Assembly (NCBI RefSeq): GCF_027853965.1
Contig: NZ_JAQGLB010000013.1
Span: forward strand, 124,001-188,000
Source: Saccharopolyspora indica
Lineage (GTDB): Bacteria; Actinomycetota; Actinomycetes; Mycobacteriales; Pseudonocardiaceae
Length of the DNA stretch: 64,000 nt
Direction of reading: 5' to 3'
In this document: positions 37,659 to 46,529 of the stretch, one piece after another
How the letters are laid out: each line of letters starts with the position of its first letter
Numbering within the stretch: the first letter of the stretch is position 1
Translations under genes and position numbers: made by a program
The notes under the pieces: model-generated
What the model saw: only the letters and a program-made list of their open reading frames with translations
Told to the model about the DNA's origin: nothing
Database searches by the model: none

Positions 37659-38549
37659 ATGGCCGAACCGGTGGGAACAGCAGCAAGCGGCGCGCTCCAG
37701 GACCGCGGGACGAGACGTCCGGCGCTGTCTCCGTCGCGCGCGGGCGACTTCAAGCAGTGCCCGCTGCTGTACCGGTTCCGCGCGGTGGACCGGCTGCCGG
37801 AGACCCCGACCAGGGCGCAGGTGCGCGGCACCGTGGTGCACTCGGTGCTGGAGCGGCTGTTCGGGCTGCCGATCGAGCAGCGCGACCCGGAGCAGGCGCG
37901 CGCGCTGCTCGCCCCGGCGTGGGCGGAGCTGCAGGAGCAGCAGCCCGAGCTGGCCGGGCTGTTCGACGGCCCCGACGACCCCGAGCTGGCGAGCTGGCTG
38001 GAGTCGGCGACGGCGCTGCTGGAGTCCTACTTCGAGATGGAGGACCCGCGGCGGCTGGAGCCGGAGGCCTGCGAGCTGCGGGTGGAGACCGAGCTGGACT
38101 CCGGGGTGCTGCTGCGCGGGTTCATCGACCGCGTCGACGTCGCGCCGACCGGGGAGATCCGGCTGGTCGACTACAAGACCGGCGCCGCGCCGCGCGAGAT
38201 CGGCGAGGCCAAGGCGATGTTCCAGATGAAGTTCTACGCCCTGGTGCTGTGGCGGACCCGCGGTGAGATCCCGCGCCAGCTGCTGCTGATGTACCTGGCC
38301 AGCAAGCAGCGCCTGGCCTACGCGCCGGACGAGACGGAGCTGCGCCGCTTCGAGCGGACGCTGGAAGCGATCTGGCAGGCGATCCTGCGCGCGGGCAAGA
38401 CCGGCGACTTCCGCCCGAACCCGAGCCGGCTGTGCGACTACTGCGACCACAAGGCGCTGTGCCCGGCCTTCGGCGGCACCCCGCCGCCCTACCCGGGCTG
38501 GCCGGAGCCCGACCCGGGCGAGGAATCGGTCCTGGACCGCACCGACTGA
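37659..38549 (+). CDS. RecB-family PD-(D/E)XK exonuclease with iron-sulfur site
   Basis: A 296-residue nuclease of the AddB/RecB C-terminal type (Rv2119). It opens with LSPSRAGDFKQCPLLYRFRA, then the metal-binding RGFIDRVDVA and VDYKTGAAP (Asp and Lys of the PD-DXK core), and QMKFYALVLW. Four cysteines, one near residue 34 and three in LCDYCDHKALCPAF at the C-terminus, fit a 4Fe-4S clamp known in this family. Start at ATG 37659. Divergent from the protease gene. Role in DNA repair is inference. Confidence 0.9.
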   Translation: MAEPVGTAASGALQDRGTRRPALSPSRAGDFKQCPLLYRFRAVDRLPETPTRAQVRGTVVHSVLERLFGLPIEQRDPEQARALLAPAWAELQEQQPELAGLFDGPDDPELASWLESATALLESYFEMEDPRRLEPEACELRVETELDSGVLLRGFIDRVDVAPTGEIRLVDYKTGAAPREIGEAKAMFQMKFYALVLWRTRGEIPRQLLLMYLASKQRLAYAPDETELRRFERTLEAIWQAILRAGKTGDFRPNPSRLCDYCDHKALCPAFGGTPPPYPGWPEPDPGEESVLDRTD

Positions 38550-38668
38550 TCGTCTACGGTTTCCAGGCTCGTTTTGCGTGGCGGTGCCGGTAGCGGAACC
38601 TCAGACGCCGCCTGAACTGCGGGAGCCCGTTCTTATGTATGTCCAGTCTCGCCGCCGCTGAGAACCGG

Positions 38669-39514
38669 TCAGTCCTCGTACGGGTCGTAGTTGGCCGCGG
38701 TGCCGTACTCGCCGGCCTGGGTCTGGTCGATCACCGCGAAGCGGGCCCCCGTCGGGTCCCGCAGGACCGCGACCCGGCCGATGCTGGAGTCGTAGGGATC
38801 CACCCGGACCCGGCCGCCCAGCGCGATCGCGGTGCGGACCAGCTCGTCGGTGCCGACGCTCTCGTCCACGCCGAGGTAGAGCAGCCAGTGCGGGTGCGTG
38901 CTCGCCGTGATGTGCTCGCGGATCATGCTCACCCGCGCCAGCACCGACTCCTCGCCGAGGTACCAGACGGAGTAGTCCGAGCGGTTCTCGGTGCCGAACT
39001 TCTCCGCGTCGTAGCCGAAGAGCTCGTGGAAGAAGTTGTCCGCGGTCTGCGCCTTGATGGTGACCAGTTCGGCCCACATCAGGGTGCCCGGCAGCCCGAC
39101 GTCGAACTGCCAGGACTCCTCGGGCTGCAGCAGTCCGAACTCGGCGTCGGCCGGTCCGACCAGCACCGCCTTGGTGCCCACGCCCGGGACGTGGTTGTGC
39201 GGCACCGTCAGCGTCGCGCCCAGCTCCTGCGCGTGCGCGGTGGTCGCCGCGCAGTCCGCGCTGGCCAGGTAGAGCCGCCACGTGGAGTGGTCACCGGAGG
39301 CGGCGCGCAGGCTCGCCACCGGGAACCCCTCCCGCAGCGCGATCACGTGCTCTCCGGAGACCGGATCGCTGTGCGTCCGGTACTCCCAGCCGAACAGGCC
39401 CGCGTAGAACTCGCGGGCCCGCTCCAGGTCCGTGGTGATGAGCTCTATCCAGCAGGGCATCCCCTCGTAGAGCTCCCACCGCGGCGGGGTCTTCCCCGGC
39501 ACCACGACTGCCAT
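38669..39514 (-). CDS. Two-domain VOC (glyoxalase-fold) protein
   Basis: A 281-residue protein with two vicinal-oxygen-chelate modules (about 10-130 and 145-275), similar to the mycobacterial 27-30 kDa antigen CFP30B. Both halves start with a WIELITTDLERAREFYAGLF-like segment; the second is WAELVTIKAQTADNFFHELF. Metal ligands typical of glyoxalase I are not clearly present, so an enzyme activity cannot be claimed. ATG 39514 is preferred over an upstream in-frame start because MAVVVPGKTPPRWELYEG is the family N-terminus. Confidence 0.85.
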   Translation of the reverse strand: MAVVVPGKTPPRWELYEGMPCWIELITTDLERAREFYAGLFGWEYRTHSDPVSGEHVIALREGFPVASLRAASGDHSTWRLYLASADCAATTAHAQELGATLTVPHNHVPGVGTKAVLVGPADAEFGLLQPEESWQFDVGLPGTLMWAELVTIKAQTADNFFHELFGYDAEKFGTENRSDYSVWYLGEESVLARVSMIREHITASTHPHWLLYLGVDESVGTDELVRTAIALGGRVRVDPYDSSIGRVAVLRDPTGARFAVIDQTQAGEYGTAANYDPYED

Positions 39515-39656
39515 TCGCTCACCCCCGCAGTCTTTCCGTCCAAGATCGTTCGCGAAGGTCATTATCCGCGCCCGGTGCGCGCACCAGCCCGCACCGGGCC
39601 CCGAAGCGGATCACGATCCGGTTGAATCACCGGGCATGAGGGACGAAGCGTGCGGA

Positions 39657-39694
39657 TTCCAGGCTCGCACCCGCGGTCCGGGACGAGCCTGGAA
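39657..39694 (-). terminator. Terminator of hisG
   Basis: A perfect 11-bp inverted repeat (39657-39667 and 39684-39694), 9 bp beyond the hisG stop. A second perfect 10-bp hairpin (39570-39579 and 39590-39599) lies further on, nearer the VOC gene start. Confidence 0.65.
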
Positions 39695-39703
39695 CACCGT
39701 CAT

Positions 39704-40552
39704 TCAGAGGCGGCAGGCGCGGATGTCCGAGGACAGGATCGCCTTGGCACCGACCGCCACCAGGCGATCCATGATCGCCGGGGCTTCCTTGCGGGAGACC
39801 ATGGCTCGCACCGCCACCCAGTTCTCGTCGGCCAGCGGCGCCATCGTCGGCGAGCCCAGGCCGGGCGTCATCGCGGTGGCCTCGTCGAGCAGCTCGCGCG
39901 GGCAGTTGTAGTCCAGCATCACGTACTGCTGGGCGAACACCACGCCCTGCAGCCGCGCGATCAGCTGGTCCTTGACCGGGTCCACCGCCGAACCGCGGCG
40001 CTCGATCACCACCGCCTCGGACTTGCAGATCGGGTCGCCGAAGGCGGCCAGCCCGTGCTGGCGCAGCGTGCGGCCGGAGCCGACCACGTCGGCGATCGCG
40101 TCGGCGACGCCGAGCTGGATGGAGATCTCCACCGCCCCGTCGAGCCGGATGACCTCGGCGGTCACGCCGTGCCGGGCCAGGTCGTCGGTGACCAGCTTCG
40201 GGTAGGAGGTGGCGATCCGCTTGTCCTGCAGGTCCGCCGGGGTCCACTCGTGCGGGCCGGCCGGCGCGGCGTAGCGGAAGGTGGATCCGCCGAAGCCCAG
40301 CGCCAGCCGCTCCTCGACCGGCGCACCGGAGTCCAGCGCCAGATCGCGGCCGGTGAGCCCCAGGTCCAGCTCGCCGGAGCCGACGTAGATGGCGATGTCC
40401 TTGGGGCGCAGGAAGAAGAACTCGACGTCGTTGGTGGCGTCGAGCACCGTCAGGTCCCGCTGCTCATGGCGCTGCCGGTACCCGGCTTCCGCGAGCATCT
40501 CGGATGCGGGCCCGGCCAGCGTGCCCTTGTTGGGCACAGCCACACGCAGCAT
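39704..40552 (-). CDS. hisG: ATP phosphoribosyltransferase (long form)
   Basis: A 282-residue first enzyme of histidine synthesis, joining ATP and PRPP. The N-terminus [20 protein letters not shown] starts the catalytic fold; [12 protein letters not shown] and [10 protein letters not shown] are conserved, the latter near the PRPP site. The C-terminal third (about 210-282) is the ACT-like HisG_C domain of the histidine-inhibited long form, so no HisZ is needed. It lies 51 bp after hisE on the same strand. Confidence 0.95.
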   Translation of the reverse strand: MLRVAVPNKGTLAGPASEMLAEAGYRQRHEQRDLTVLDATNDVEFFFLRPKDIAIYVGSGELDLGLTGRDLALDSGAPVEERLALGFGGSTFRYAAPAGPHEWTPADLQDKRIATSYPKLVTDDLARHGVTAEVIRLDGAVEISIQLGVADAIADVVGSGRTLRQHGLAAFGDPICKSEAVVIERRGSAVDPVKDQLIARLQGVVFAQQYVMLDYNCPRELLDEATAMTPGLGSPTMAPLADENWVAVRAMVSRKEAPAIMDRLVAVGAKAILSSDIRACRL

Positions 40553-40603
40553 GGCAGCGTTCTCCTTCTTCGTTGTTGACGGACGTCGGCTCGAACGCCG
40601 CGG

Positions 40604-40885
40604 TCACAGGTAGCGGTAGACGTCCTGGAGGGAAAGACCGCGCCCCAGCATGATCACCTGGAGGCGGTACAGCAGCTGGGAGATCTCCTCGGCCAGCTGC
40701 TCGTCGGACTCGTGCTCGGCGGCCAGCCACACCTCGCCGGCCTCTTCGAGCACCTTCTTGCCCTGCGCGTGCACCCCGGCGTCGAGCGCGGCCACCGTCG
40801 ACGAGCCCTCCGGTCGGGTGCTGGCGCGTTCCTGCAGTTCGGCGAACAACTCGTCGAAGGTCTTCACAGTGCACGATCCTTGCAT
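40604..40885 (-). CDS. hisE: Phosphoribosyl-ATP pyrophosphatase
   Basis: A 93-residue all-alpha enzyme that removes pyrophosphate from phosphoribosyl-ATP, the second step of histidine synthesis. The metal-binding motif is [25 protein letters not shown] in part (EEAGE and the later Glu/Asp pairs). The ATG at 40885 ([10 protein letters not shown]) gives the same length as mycobacterial HisE; a GTG six codons later is an alternative. Upstream neighbour of hisG, as in mycobacteria. Confidence 0.93.
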   Translation of the reverse strand: MQGSCTVKTFDELFAELQERASTRPEGSSTVAALDAGVHAQGKKVLEEAGEVWLAAEHESDEQLAEEISQLLYRLQVIMLGRGLSLQDVYRYL

Positions 40886-40941
40886 CTCAGGTCGGCGGGC
40901 CGAACGGCGGACCGCCGGTGTCCAGACTCTGGTACGGCTGG

Positions 40942-41913
40942 TCACCGCAGGCCCGCGGTGGCCTCCAGCGCTGCGCCGATGGTGTCCTTGATCATCGCGC
41001 GAGCGGCACCGCGCGGGCTCGACCGACCACCCGAAACAGTGACCGATCCGGCGTCGCCGCAGTCGTAGCGCACCGCCTTCTCCGGACCGACCAGAGCGCC
41101 GAGCGGACCGCCGAGCGGTTCGGCGCGGACGGTCACGCGGACCAGGCCGGGCTCGTCGCGGCGGGCGGCGGCGACCTGGCGGAGCCGGTGGCCGGGCTCG
41201 ACCTCGCGCGGTCCGCCGATCGGTTCCGCCTCGACCCGCACCGCGGTCACGTCCCAGCCCCACAGCAGGCCGGTGATCAGGCGCATCTTGGTCGCGGCGT
41301 CCGCGCCGGAGAGGTCGGCGGTCGGATCGGCCTCGGCGATGCCGCGCCGCTGCGCCTCGGCGACGGCGGCGTCCAGCGGATGGCCCGCGGCGAGCTGGTC
41401 GAGCACGAAGGTCGCGGTGCCGTTGAGGCAGCCGTGCGCGGCCTCCACGTCGAAGCCGCGCAGCACTGATCGCGCCAGGTCACCGGCGGGCATCGCGGCC
41501 CCGGTGGCACCGGAGATCCGCACCGAGCGCCCGGCGCGCCGGGCCGCCTCGTCGAGTCGGCTCCAGTGCGTGAGCAGGTGCGACTTGGTGGCGGTGACGA
41601 CGTGCGCGCCCTGCCCGAGCGCCTGCAGCGCGTCCTGTCCGGACTGGTCGCTGCCGTCGGAGGGGACGGCCTGCGCGAACACCCTGGCTCCGGTGCGCGC
41701 CAGCAGTTCCGCGAGCGGTTCGACCGGCTCCCACTGCTCGCGGGGCGGCACGACGCCGTCGACGGCCACCTGGGTGCTGCGGCCGCGCACGGCCACCACG
41801 CGCAGGTCGACGCCGTGCTGGTCGCGCCACTGCGCGCGGTGGGCGGCGACGAGCTCGGCGTACTCCCGGCCGACCGGGCCGAACCCGGTCAGCACGATCG
41901 GGACGTCGATCAT
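40942..41913 (-). CDS. Homoserine dehydrogenase-like protein without ACT domain
   Basis: A 323-residue NAD(P)-binding protein. [20 protein letters not shown] at residues 5-24 is the cofactor motif. The homoserine dehydrogenase signature [18 protein letters not shown] includes the conserved Asp and Lys of the family, and [12 protein letters not shown] fits the linker. The usual C-terminal ACT domain is missing, so feedback control by threonine is not expected. Its ATG overlaps the HAD gene stop by one base (TGATG). It may act on homoserine or on another beta-hydroxy amino acid. Confidence 0.82.
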   Translation of the reverse strand: MIDVPIVLTGFGPVGREYAELVAAHRAQWRDQHGVDLRVVAVRGRSTQVAVDGVVPPREQWEPVEPLAELLARTGARVFAQAVPSDGSDQSGQDALQALGQGAHVVTATKSHLLTHWSRLDEAARRAGRSVRISGATGAAMPAGDLARSVLRGFDVEAAHGCLNGTATFVLDQLAAGHPLDAAVAEAQRRGIAEADPTADLSGADAATKMRLITGLLWGWDVTAVRVEAEPIGGPREVEPGHRLRQVAAARRDEPGLVRVTVRAEPLGGPLGALVGPEKAVRYDCGDAGSVTVSGGRSSPRGAARAMIKDTIGAALEATAGLR

Positions 41914-42602
41914 CACGCGGCCCGGGTGAACAGCTCGCCGAGCGCGTCGAAGTCGACGTCGGTCAGCGAATCGCGCAGCACCCGGTGCGGGCCGGGCGCC
42001 AGCGGCACCTCGCACGGGATGGCGATCACCAGGCAGCCGGCGGCTTCCGCGCTGGCCACCCCGGTCGGCGAGTCCTCGACGGCGACGCAGTCGGCCGGGT
42101 CGACGCCCAGCAGCCGCGCGGCCTTCAGGTACGGCTCGGGGTCGGGCTTGTTGCGCCCGTCGACCTCGTCACCGCAGACGGTGAGGTCGAAGGAGTCGCG
42201 GCCCAGGGTCTCCAGCGCCATCTCGGTGAGCGAGCGGATCGTGGAGGTCACCAGCGCGACCGGCACGCCCAGCGCCCGCGCCCGGCGCAGCGCCTCCTGC
42301 GCGCCCGGCCGCCACGGCAGGCCATCTGCGAACAGCTCCGCCATCCGCTCGGCCACCCAGCTCGCGGCCGCCTCGATGTCGGCTTCGGTGGCCGGGGCGC
42401 CGACGTCGGTCAGCAGCATCCGCATGCTGCGCGTCATGTTCGAGCCGACCATGGCTTCCCTGGTGGCGTCGGTGAGCGCGCCCCCGCGATGCGCGGCGTA
42501 GTCGTCCAGCGCGATCGTCCACAGCTTCTCTGAGTCGACGAGCGTGCCGTCCATGTCGAACAGGACGGCGGCGGGCGAGTTCGGACCGGCGTCGCGGGTC
42601 AC
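41913..42602 (-). CDS. HAD-superfamily phosphatase (beta-phosphoglucomutase-like)
   Basis: A 229-residue HAD hydrolase. Motif I is VLFDMDGTLVDSEKLW with the nucleophile Asp, the cap domain follows, motif II is VALVTSTIRS, motif III includes the Lys in RNKPDPEPYLKAA, and motif IV is CVAVEDSPTGVASAEAAG. The GTG at 42602 has GGAGGA about 8 nt upstream and avoids a hairpin repeat further upstream. Coupled by overlap to the dehydrogenase-like gene, so the two may act on linked metabolites. Confidence 0.88.
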   Translation of the reverse strand: MTRDAGPNSPAAVLFDMDGTLVDSEKLWTIALDDYAAHRGGALTDATREAMVGSNMTRSMRMLLTDVGAPATEADIEAAASWVAERMAELFADGLPWRPGAQEALRRARALGVPVALVTSTIRSLTEMALETLGRDSFDLTVCGDEVDGRNKPDPEPYLKAARLLGVDPADCVAVEDSPTGVASAEAAGCLVIAIPCEVPLAPGPHRVLRDSLTDVDFDALGELFTRAA

Positions 42603-42723
42603 GCGGAGATCTCCTCCAAGCTGGATCGACAAAGCTGAGTCGCCCCCAGTACAGCACCGCGACCCCCACCAGCCCCACTGAAAGTGGGCAATCCCTCTTC
42701 CCGCCCAACCGGGTGAGTTTTTC

Positions 42724-42776
42724 GAGGTGAAGGGCACCTTTAGGCAAGTAACTTGCTGAAAGGTGCCCTTCACCTC
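42724..42776. repeat. Intergenic palindrome, GTGAAGGGCACC family (copy 3)
   Basis: Inverted repeat with 25-bp arms (42724-42748 and 42752-42776), two mismatches and a 3-nt loop; the arms start GAGGTGAAGGGCACC. It lies 22 bp beyond the stop of the large membrane protein and upstream of the HAD gene. The 196-bp gap contains nothing else recognisable except the HAD promoter. Confidence 0.78.
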
Positions 42777-42798
42777 TCACCCGATCCGGTGGGGACGG

Positions 42799-45153
42799 TC
42801 AGATGACGCCCTCGTGCTGGAGGAGGCGGAACATCGCGATGCCGGGCACGACCGGCAGCCAGTAGGTCAGCAGGCGGGAGAGCAGCACCGCGGTCACCGC
42901 CGCCGTCGCCGGGATCCCCATCGCGCTCAGGCCCGCGAGCAGGACCGCTTCCACCGCCCCCAGGCCGCCGGGCGAGGGCACCAGGTGGCCGAGGGTGTTG
43001 CCGATGATGAACACGACCGTCACCGCCACCCAGGAGAACTCCAGGTGCAGCGCGGCCAGGCAGGCGGCCAGCCCGAGCCCCGACACCACCAGGTAGCCCA
43101 GCCCGCCGCCGAACAGCTGCAGCGCCCGGACCGGGTGCCGCAGCGTGTCCAGCAGCTCCCGGCCCACTTCGAGCGCGGGCGCGGCGATGCGCCGCCGCCC
43201 GAACGGCGAGGCCAGCACCGCGGCGGCGGCCACCAGCACCGCGACCGCCGCCACCAGCACCGGCCAGCCGGCCGGGAACGACAGCCGGGTGAAGGTGCCG
43301 GACAGGCCGATCGCGAACACCCCGACCACGGCCACCGCGAACGCCACCGCGCCGGTGCCCGCCTGGTTCAGCAGCGTCACCCCGACCGCGAGCGGCCGGC
43401 GCAGGCCGAGCCGCTCCATGTACACCACGTTGATCCCGAAGAACCCGGCGCCGCCCGGCGTGGTGCGGCCGGTGAACGCGGCGGCGACCTGCACCGCCAG
43501 GGTGCGCCAGAACGGCAGCGGTACCCGGCTGGAGCCCTGCACCGAGATCGACGACAGCAGGATCGCCAGGAAACCGGTCAGCACCGCCACCGCCAGCCAG
43601 CCCCAGTCGGCGTGGCGGGCCGCCAGGAGCACCTCGTCCATGCTCGACAGCTCCGGCAGCAGCAGGTAGACGGCGGCACCGATGAGCAGCAGCCCGATCA
43701 CGGTGACCGGGCGGACCGGGGACCGGAAGCCCGGGATCGGTTGCCCGAGCCCGTCGGCCAGCGCCTCGCGCACCTCGGCCATCAGGAAGCGCCCACGCGG
43801 TGCCTGCGCGCGGATCCGCCTCGGCAGCGCCATCGGCAGCAGGTTGCGCAGCGCTCCTTCCAGCTGCTCGGCGGGCAGCGCGCTGATCGCCGAGCGCACC
43901 GCCCGTTCGGTGCCCACCACCGACGCGATCGACACCAGCGCCTCGGCCAGGTCGCGAGCGCAGCGCGCCGCACCGGCTCCGGCGTGGCTGAAGGTGAAGC
44001 TGAGCAGCCACGGCCGGTTCTGCTCGTCGACCAGGACGTTCTTCGCCCGCAGGTCGTGGTGGGCGATGCGCGCGCGGGCCAGCGCACCGAGCTGCGCCCA
44101 GATCTCCGCCAGCAGCTCGTCGTCGACCTCCGCCGAGCTCAGCTGCGAGAGGCGCCGCCCCGGAACGTGCCGCACCACCAGCAGCGCGGGTGCGTGCTCG
44201 ACGTCGCAGGCCAGCACGACCGGTGGCGTGCGCACCCCGGCGCGCTCGGCCAGCAGCGTCACGTACGCCTCGTGCTCGACCTCGTGGTGCGGTGTCGACA
44301 GCCGCGGTTCGTCCTGGACGTCCAGCAGCGCGAGCAGCCGCTTGATCTTGTACCAGGCCCCGGCCCGACGGCTCATCCGCCGCACCACCTTGACCCGCAG
44401 CGTCGTCCCGTCCTCGGTGCGCACGGCGAACTCGCGCGGCTCCAGGAACCGGTGCCGCAGCGCGACGATCGAGCGCGGCGCCAGCCCGGCCTGCTCCAGT
44501 TCGTACCGGACGACCAGGTCGGAGACCCGCCGCCCCGGAGCGCCCCACACCACGTGGAACAGCGTCCCGACGCCCCAGCCCAGCAGCGCCCCGCCCACCG
44601 CCGCCAGCGGCAGGTGCCCGCCGAGGTGCACCACGGCGACGCCGACGAGCACCACCAGCACCCACCCGGCGTAGCGGGCGTACCCGCCCAGGTAGGGCGC
44701 GACGACCACGACGAGCACCGCCACGACGGCCACTTCGTCGGCCGGGAACGGGAACACCCCCGCCGAGGACACCTGGCGCAGCTCGAGCACCTGGTGCATG
44801 AACAGCGCCAACGCCCAGGTCACCGCACCCGAGGCCGCGGACAGCAGCGCCACCCGGATCCAGCCCGCGTAGGCCGCCACCGCGGTCACCCCGGCGATGC
44901 CCGCCCACGAACCGAACCAGCTCAGCACCACCCACAGCGGATCGGACACCGCCGGGATCCGGCCGAGCTGGTCGTGGATCGCCAGCTCCACCGGGTTCAC
45001 CGGCACCAGTACCAGCAGCACGCTCAGCGCCAGCAGGCCGCCGACCAGGCCGAGCTGCGCGAGATCGCGCGGCCGCCTGCCGATGGACAGCCGCAACCGG
45101 GATCGCGGGGAGATCCCGTTCTCCCCGTTCGGTGACGGCCTGGCGTGGTCCAC
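42799..45153 (-). CDS. Large membrane protein: degenerate PAP2-like, kinase-like and flippase-like domains
   Basis: About 784 residues in three parts. An N-terminal membrane bundle (about 30-215) resembles PAP2 phosphatases near its end (LPLAAVGGALLGWGVGTLF), but PSGH and the catalytic Arg/His are replaced (FPADEV). A cytoplasmic part (about 240-465) has a kinase-like catalytic loop IAHHDLRAKNVLVDE, while the DFG position reads LLSFTF. The C-terminal part is the LPG-synthase/flippase-like (UPF0104) membrane domain with GLRRPLAVGVTLLNQAGTG. The GTG at 45153 is a best guess; the frame opens further upstream at a TTG (45288). Function unknown; lipid transport or lipid-linked signalling is possible. 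Confidence 0.8.
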   Translation of the reverse strand: MDHARPSPNGENGISPRSRLRLSIGRRPRDLAQLGLVGGLLALSVLLVLVPVNPVELAIHDQLGRIPAVSDPLWVVLSWFGSWAGIAGVTAVAAYAGWIRVALLSAASGAVTWALALFMHQVLELRQVSSAGVFPFPADEVAVVAVLVVVVAPYLGGYARYAGWVLVVLVGVAVVHLGGHLPLAAVGGALLGWGVGTLFHVVWGAPGRRVSDLVVRYELEQAGLAPRSIVALRHRFLEPREFAVRTEDGTTLRVKVVRRMSRRAGAWYKIKRLLALLDVQDEPRLSTPHHEVEHEAYVTLLAERAGVRTPPVVLACDVEHAPALLVVRHVPGRRLSQLSSAEVDDELLAEIWAQLGALARARIAHHDLRAKNVLVDEQNRPWLLSFTFSHAGAGAARCARDLAEALVSIASVVGTERAVRSAISALPAEQLEGALRNLLPMALPRRIRAQAPRGRFLMAEVREALADGLGQPIPGFRSPVRPVTVIGLLLIGAAVYLLLPELSSMDEVLLAARHADWGWLAVAVLTGFLAILLSSISVQGSSRVPLPFWRTLAVQVAAAFTGRTTPGGAGFFGINVVYMERLGLRRPLAVGVTLLNQAGTGAVAFAVAVVGVFAIGLSGTFTRLSFPAGWPVLVAAVAVLVAAAAVLASPFGRRRIAAPALEVGRELLDTLRHPVRALQLFGGGLGYLVVSGLGLAACLAALHLEFSWVAVTVVFIIGNTLGHLVPSPGGLGAVEAVLLAGLSAMGIPATAAVTAVLLSRLLTYWLPVVPGIAMFRLLQHEGVI

Positions 45154-45403
45154 TGGGCATCCGCTCCGCAGGCGGTCGAGCGCCTGTTCCCGATCCGCTC
45201 CGCAGCCGGTGTTCGCCCGGCGAGAACAGCCCGCCCGCGCGCGTCGGACGACCGGGGCACCCGTGGTCCTGGCGGGCGCTGAGGTCAAGGGTCTGGCCCG
45301 CAGGTCCGGGCGTCAAACCGGCTGCGGATCACGATGCAGGAGCGTTGCCGCCGGCCCCGGTATGTCCGGCGCTGGCGTCGGCACGGCGTCGTAGGCTGGG
45401 TCG

Positions 45404-46309
45404 GTGACCGATCGCGACGCACACGCCAACGAACATCCGCGCGCCGAACTCCCCGAGCTGACCGACCCGATCGTCATCGCCGGTTTCGAGGGGTGGAACG
45501 ATGCGGGCGATGCCGCCAGTTCCGCGATCGAGCACCTGCAGCTCATCTGGGACGCCGAACCGCTGAGCGAGCTCGACCCGGACCCGTACTACGACTTCCA
45601 GGTCACCCGTCCCACGGTCAAGCTGGTCGACGGCATCACCCGCCAGGTCACCTGGCCGACCACCCGGCTGTCGGTCTGCCGCCCGCCGGGCTGCGCGCAC
45701 GACGTGGTGCTGGTGCACGGCATCGAACCGAACATGCGGTGGCGGGCCTTCTGCACCGAGCTCGTCGAGCAGATCGAGCGGATCGGCGCGCACACCGTGG
45801 TGACGCTGGGCGCGCTGCTGGCCGACGCCCCGCACACCCGGCCGGTGCCGGTCAGCGGCGCGGCCTACGACGCCGACTCGGCGGCCCGCTACGGCCTGGA
45901 GCGCTCCCGCTACGAGGGCCCGACGGGCATCGTCGGGATCTTCCAGGACGCCTGCGTGCAGGCCGGCATCCCGGCGATCTCGTTCTGGGCGGCGGTGCCG
46001 CACTACGTCTCGCAGCCGCCCTCGCCGAAGGCGACGCTGGCGCTGCTGCACCGGGTCGAGGACGCCCTCGACGTGGAGGTGCCGCTGGGCAACCTGCCCG
46101 AGCAGGCCGAGGAGTGGGAGCAGACGGTCAGCGAGATGGCCGAGGAGGACGAGGACGTCCGCAACTACGTCCGCGCCCTGGAAGAGCGCGGCGACGCCGA
46201 GGTGAAGCTGACCGAGACCAGCGGCGACGCGATCGCGGCGGAGTTCGAGCGCTACCTCCGCCGCCGCGGCCCGGGCGGCAAGGGCCCCCTCGGCCCCGGC
46301 CCGGGCTGA
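45404..46309 (+). CDS. PAC2-family protein
   Basis: A 301-residue member of the PAC2 (proteasome assembly chaperone 2) superfamily, equivalent to Rv2125. Signature segments are IVIAGFEGWNDAGDAAS near the N-terminus, LVHGIEPNMRWRAFC and VTLGALLADAPHTRPVPVSG. The C-terminal part is acidic, with EMAEEDEDVRNYV. Eukaryotic PAC2 helps assemble proteasomes, but for actinobacterial members no such role is established. GTG start at 45404. Divergent from the large membrane protein. Confidence 0.88.
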   Translation: MTDRDAHANEHPRAELPELTDPIVIAGFEGWNDAGDAASSAIEHLQLIWDAEPLSELDPDPYYDFQVTRPTVKLVDGITRQVTWPTTRLSVCRPPGCAHDVVLVHGIEPNMRWRAFCTELVEQIERIGAHTVVTLGALLADAPHTRPVPVSGAAYDADSAARYGLERSRYEGPTGIVGIFQDACVQAGIPAISFWAAVPHYVSQPPSPKATLALLHRVEDALDVEVPLGNLPEQAEEWEQTVSEMAEEDEDVRNYVRALEERGDAEVKLTETSGDAIAAEFERYLRRRGPGGKGPLGPGPG

Positions 46310-46366
46310 TCCCCACCGCAGCTTCCCGCACCAGCCGTCCGACACGCCCGGACGCGGGGGACTGCC

Positions 46367-46410
46367 GCGATTTCAATGGAAATCGAACGTCTGATTTCCA
46401 TTGAAGTCGC
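46367..46410. terminator. Hairpin after the PAC2 gene
   Basis: Inverted repeat with 18-bp arms (46367-46384, 46393-46410), one mismatch and an 8-nt loop; the arms contain TTTCAATGGAAATC, much AT-richer than the other terminators here. It lies 58 bp after the PAC2 stop and 120 bp before the chitinase start, so it may be a terminator or an operator. Confidence 0.55.
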
Positions 46411-46450
46411 ATCCGGACCGGCGCTCGCGGGGTTCGCGGTTTGGCGACAA

Positions 46451-46489
46451 ATGGACTGGACCTTGACTCCTAGAGTGGTCTAGTCCATT
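46451..46489 (+). promoter_or_regulatory. Chitinase promoter with DasR-like (dre) site
   Basis: AGTGGTCTAGTCCATT at 46474-46489 matches the DasR responsive element A(C/T)TGGTCTAGACCA(G/C)T at about 13 of 16 positions. A related TGGACTGGACC lies at 46453, giving the paired-repeat look of Streptomyces chitinase promoters. TTGACT at 46463 could be a -35 box. It suggests control by N-acetylglucosamine through a DasR-type GntR repressor encoded elsewhere. Confidence 0.6.
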
Positions 46490-46529
46490 TTTGTGTGCTC
46501 CGGCTCACCCCATCCGGATCGGAGCAGCC

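Noticed and set aside
42770-45316. 848-residue alternative frame over the large membrane protein
   Set aside because: It is Gly/Arg/Ala-rich without membrane segments, whereas the other frame has clear helices and the kinase-like motif.
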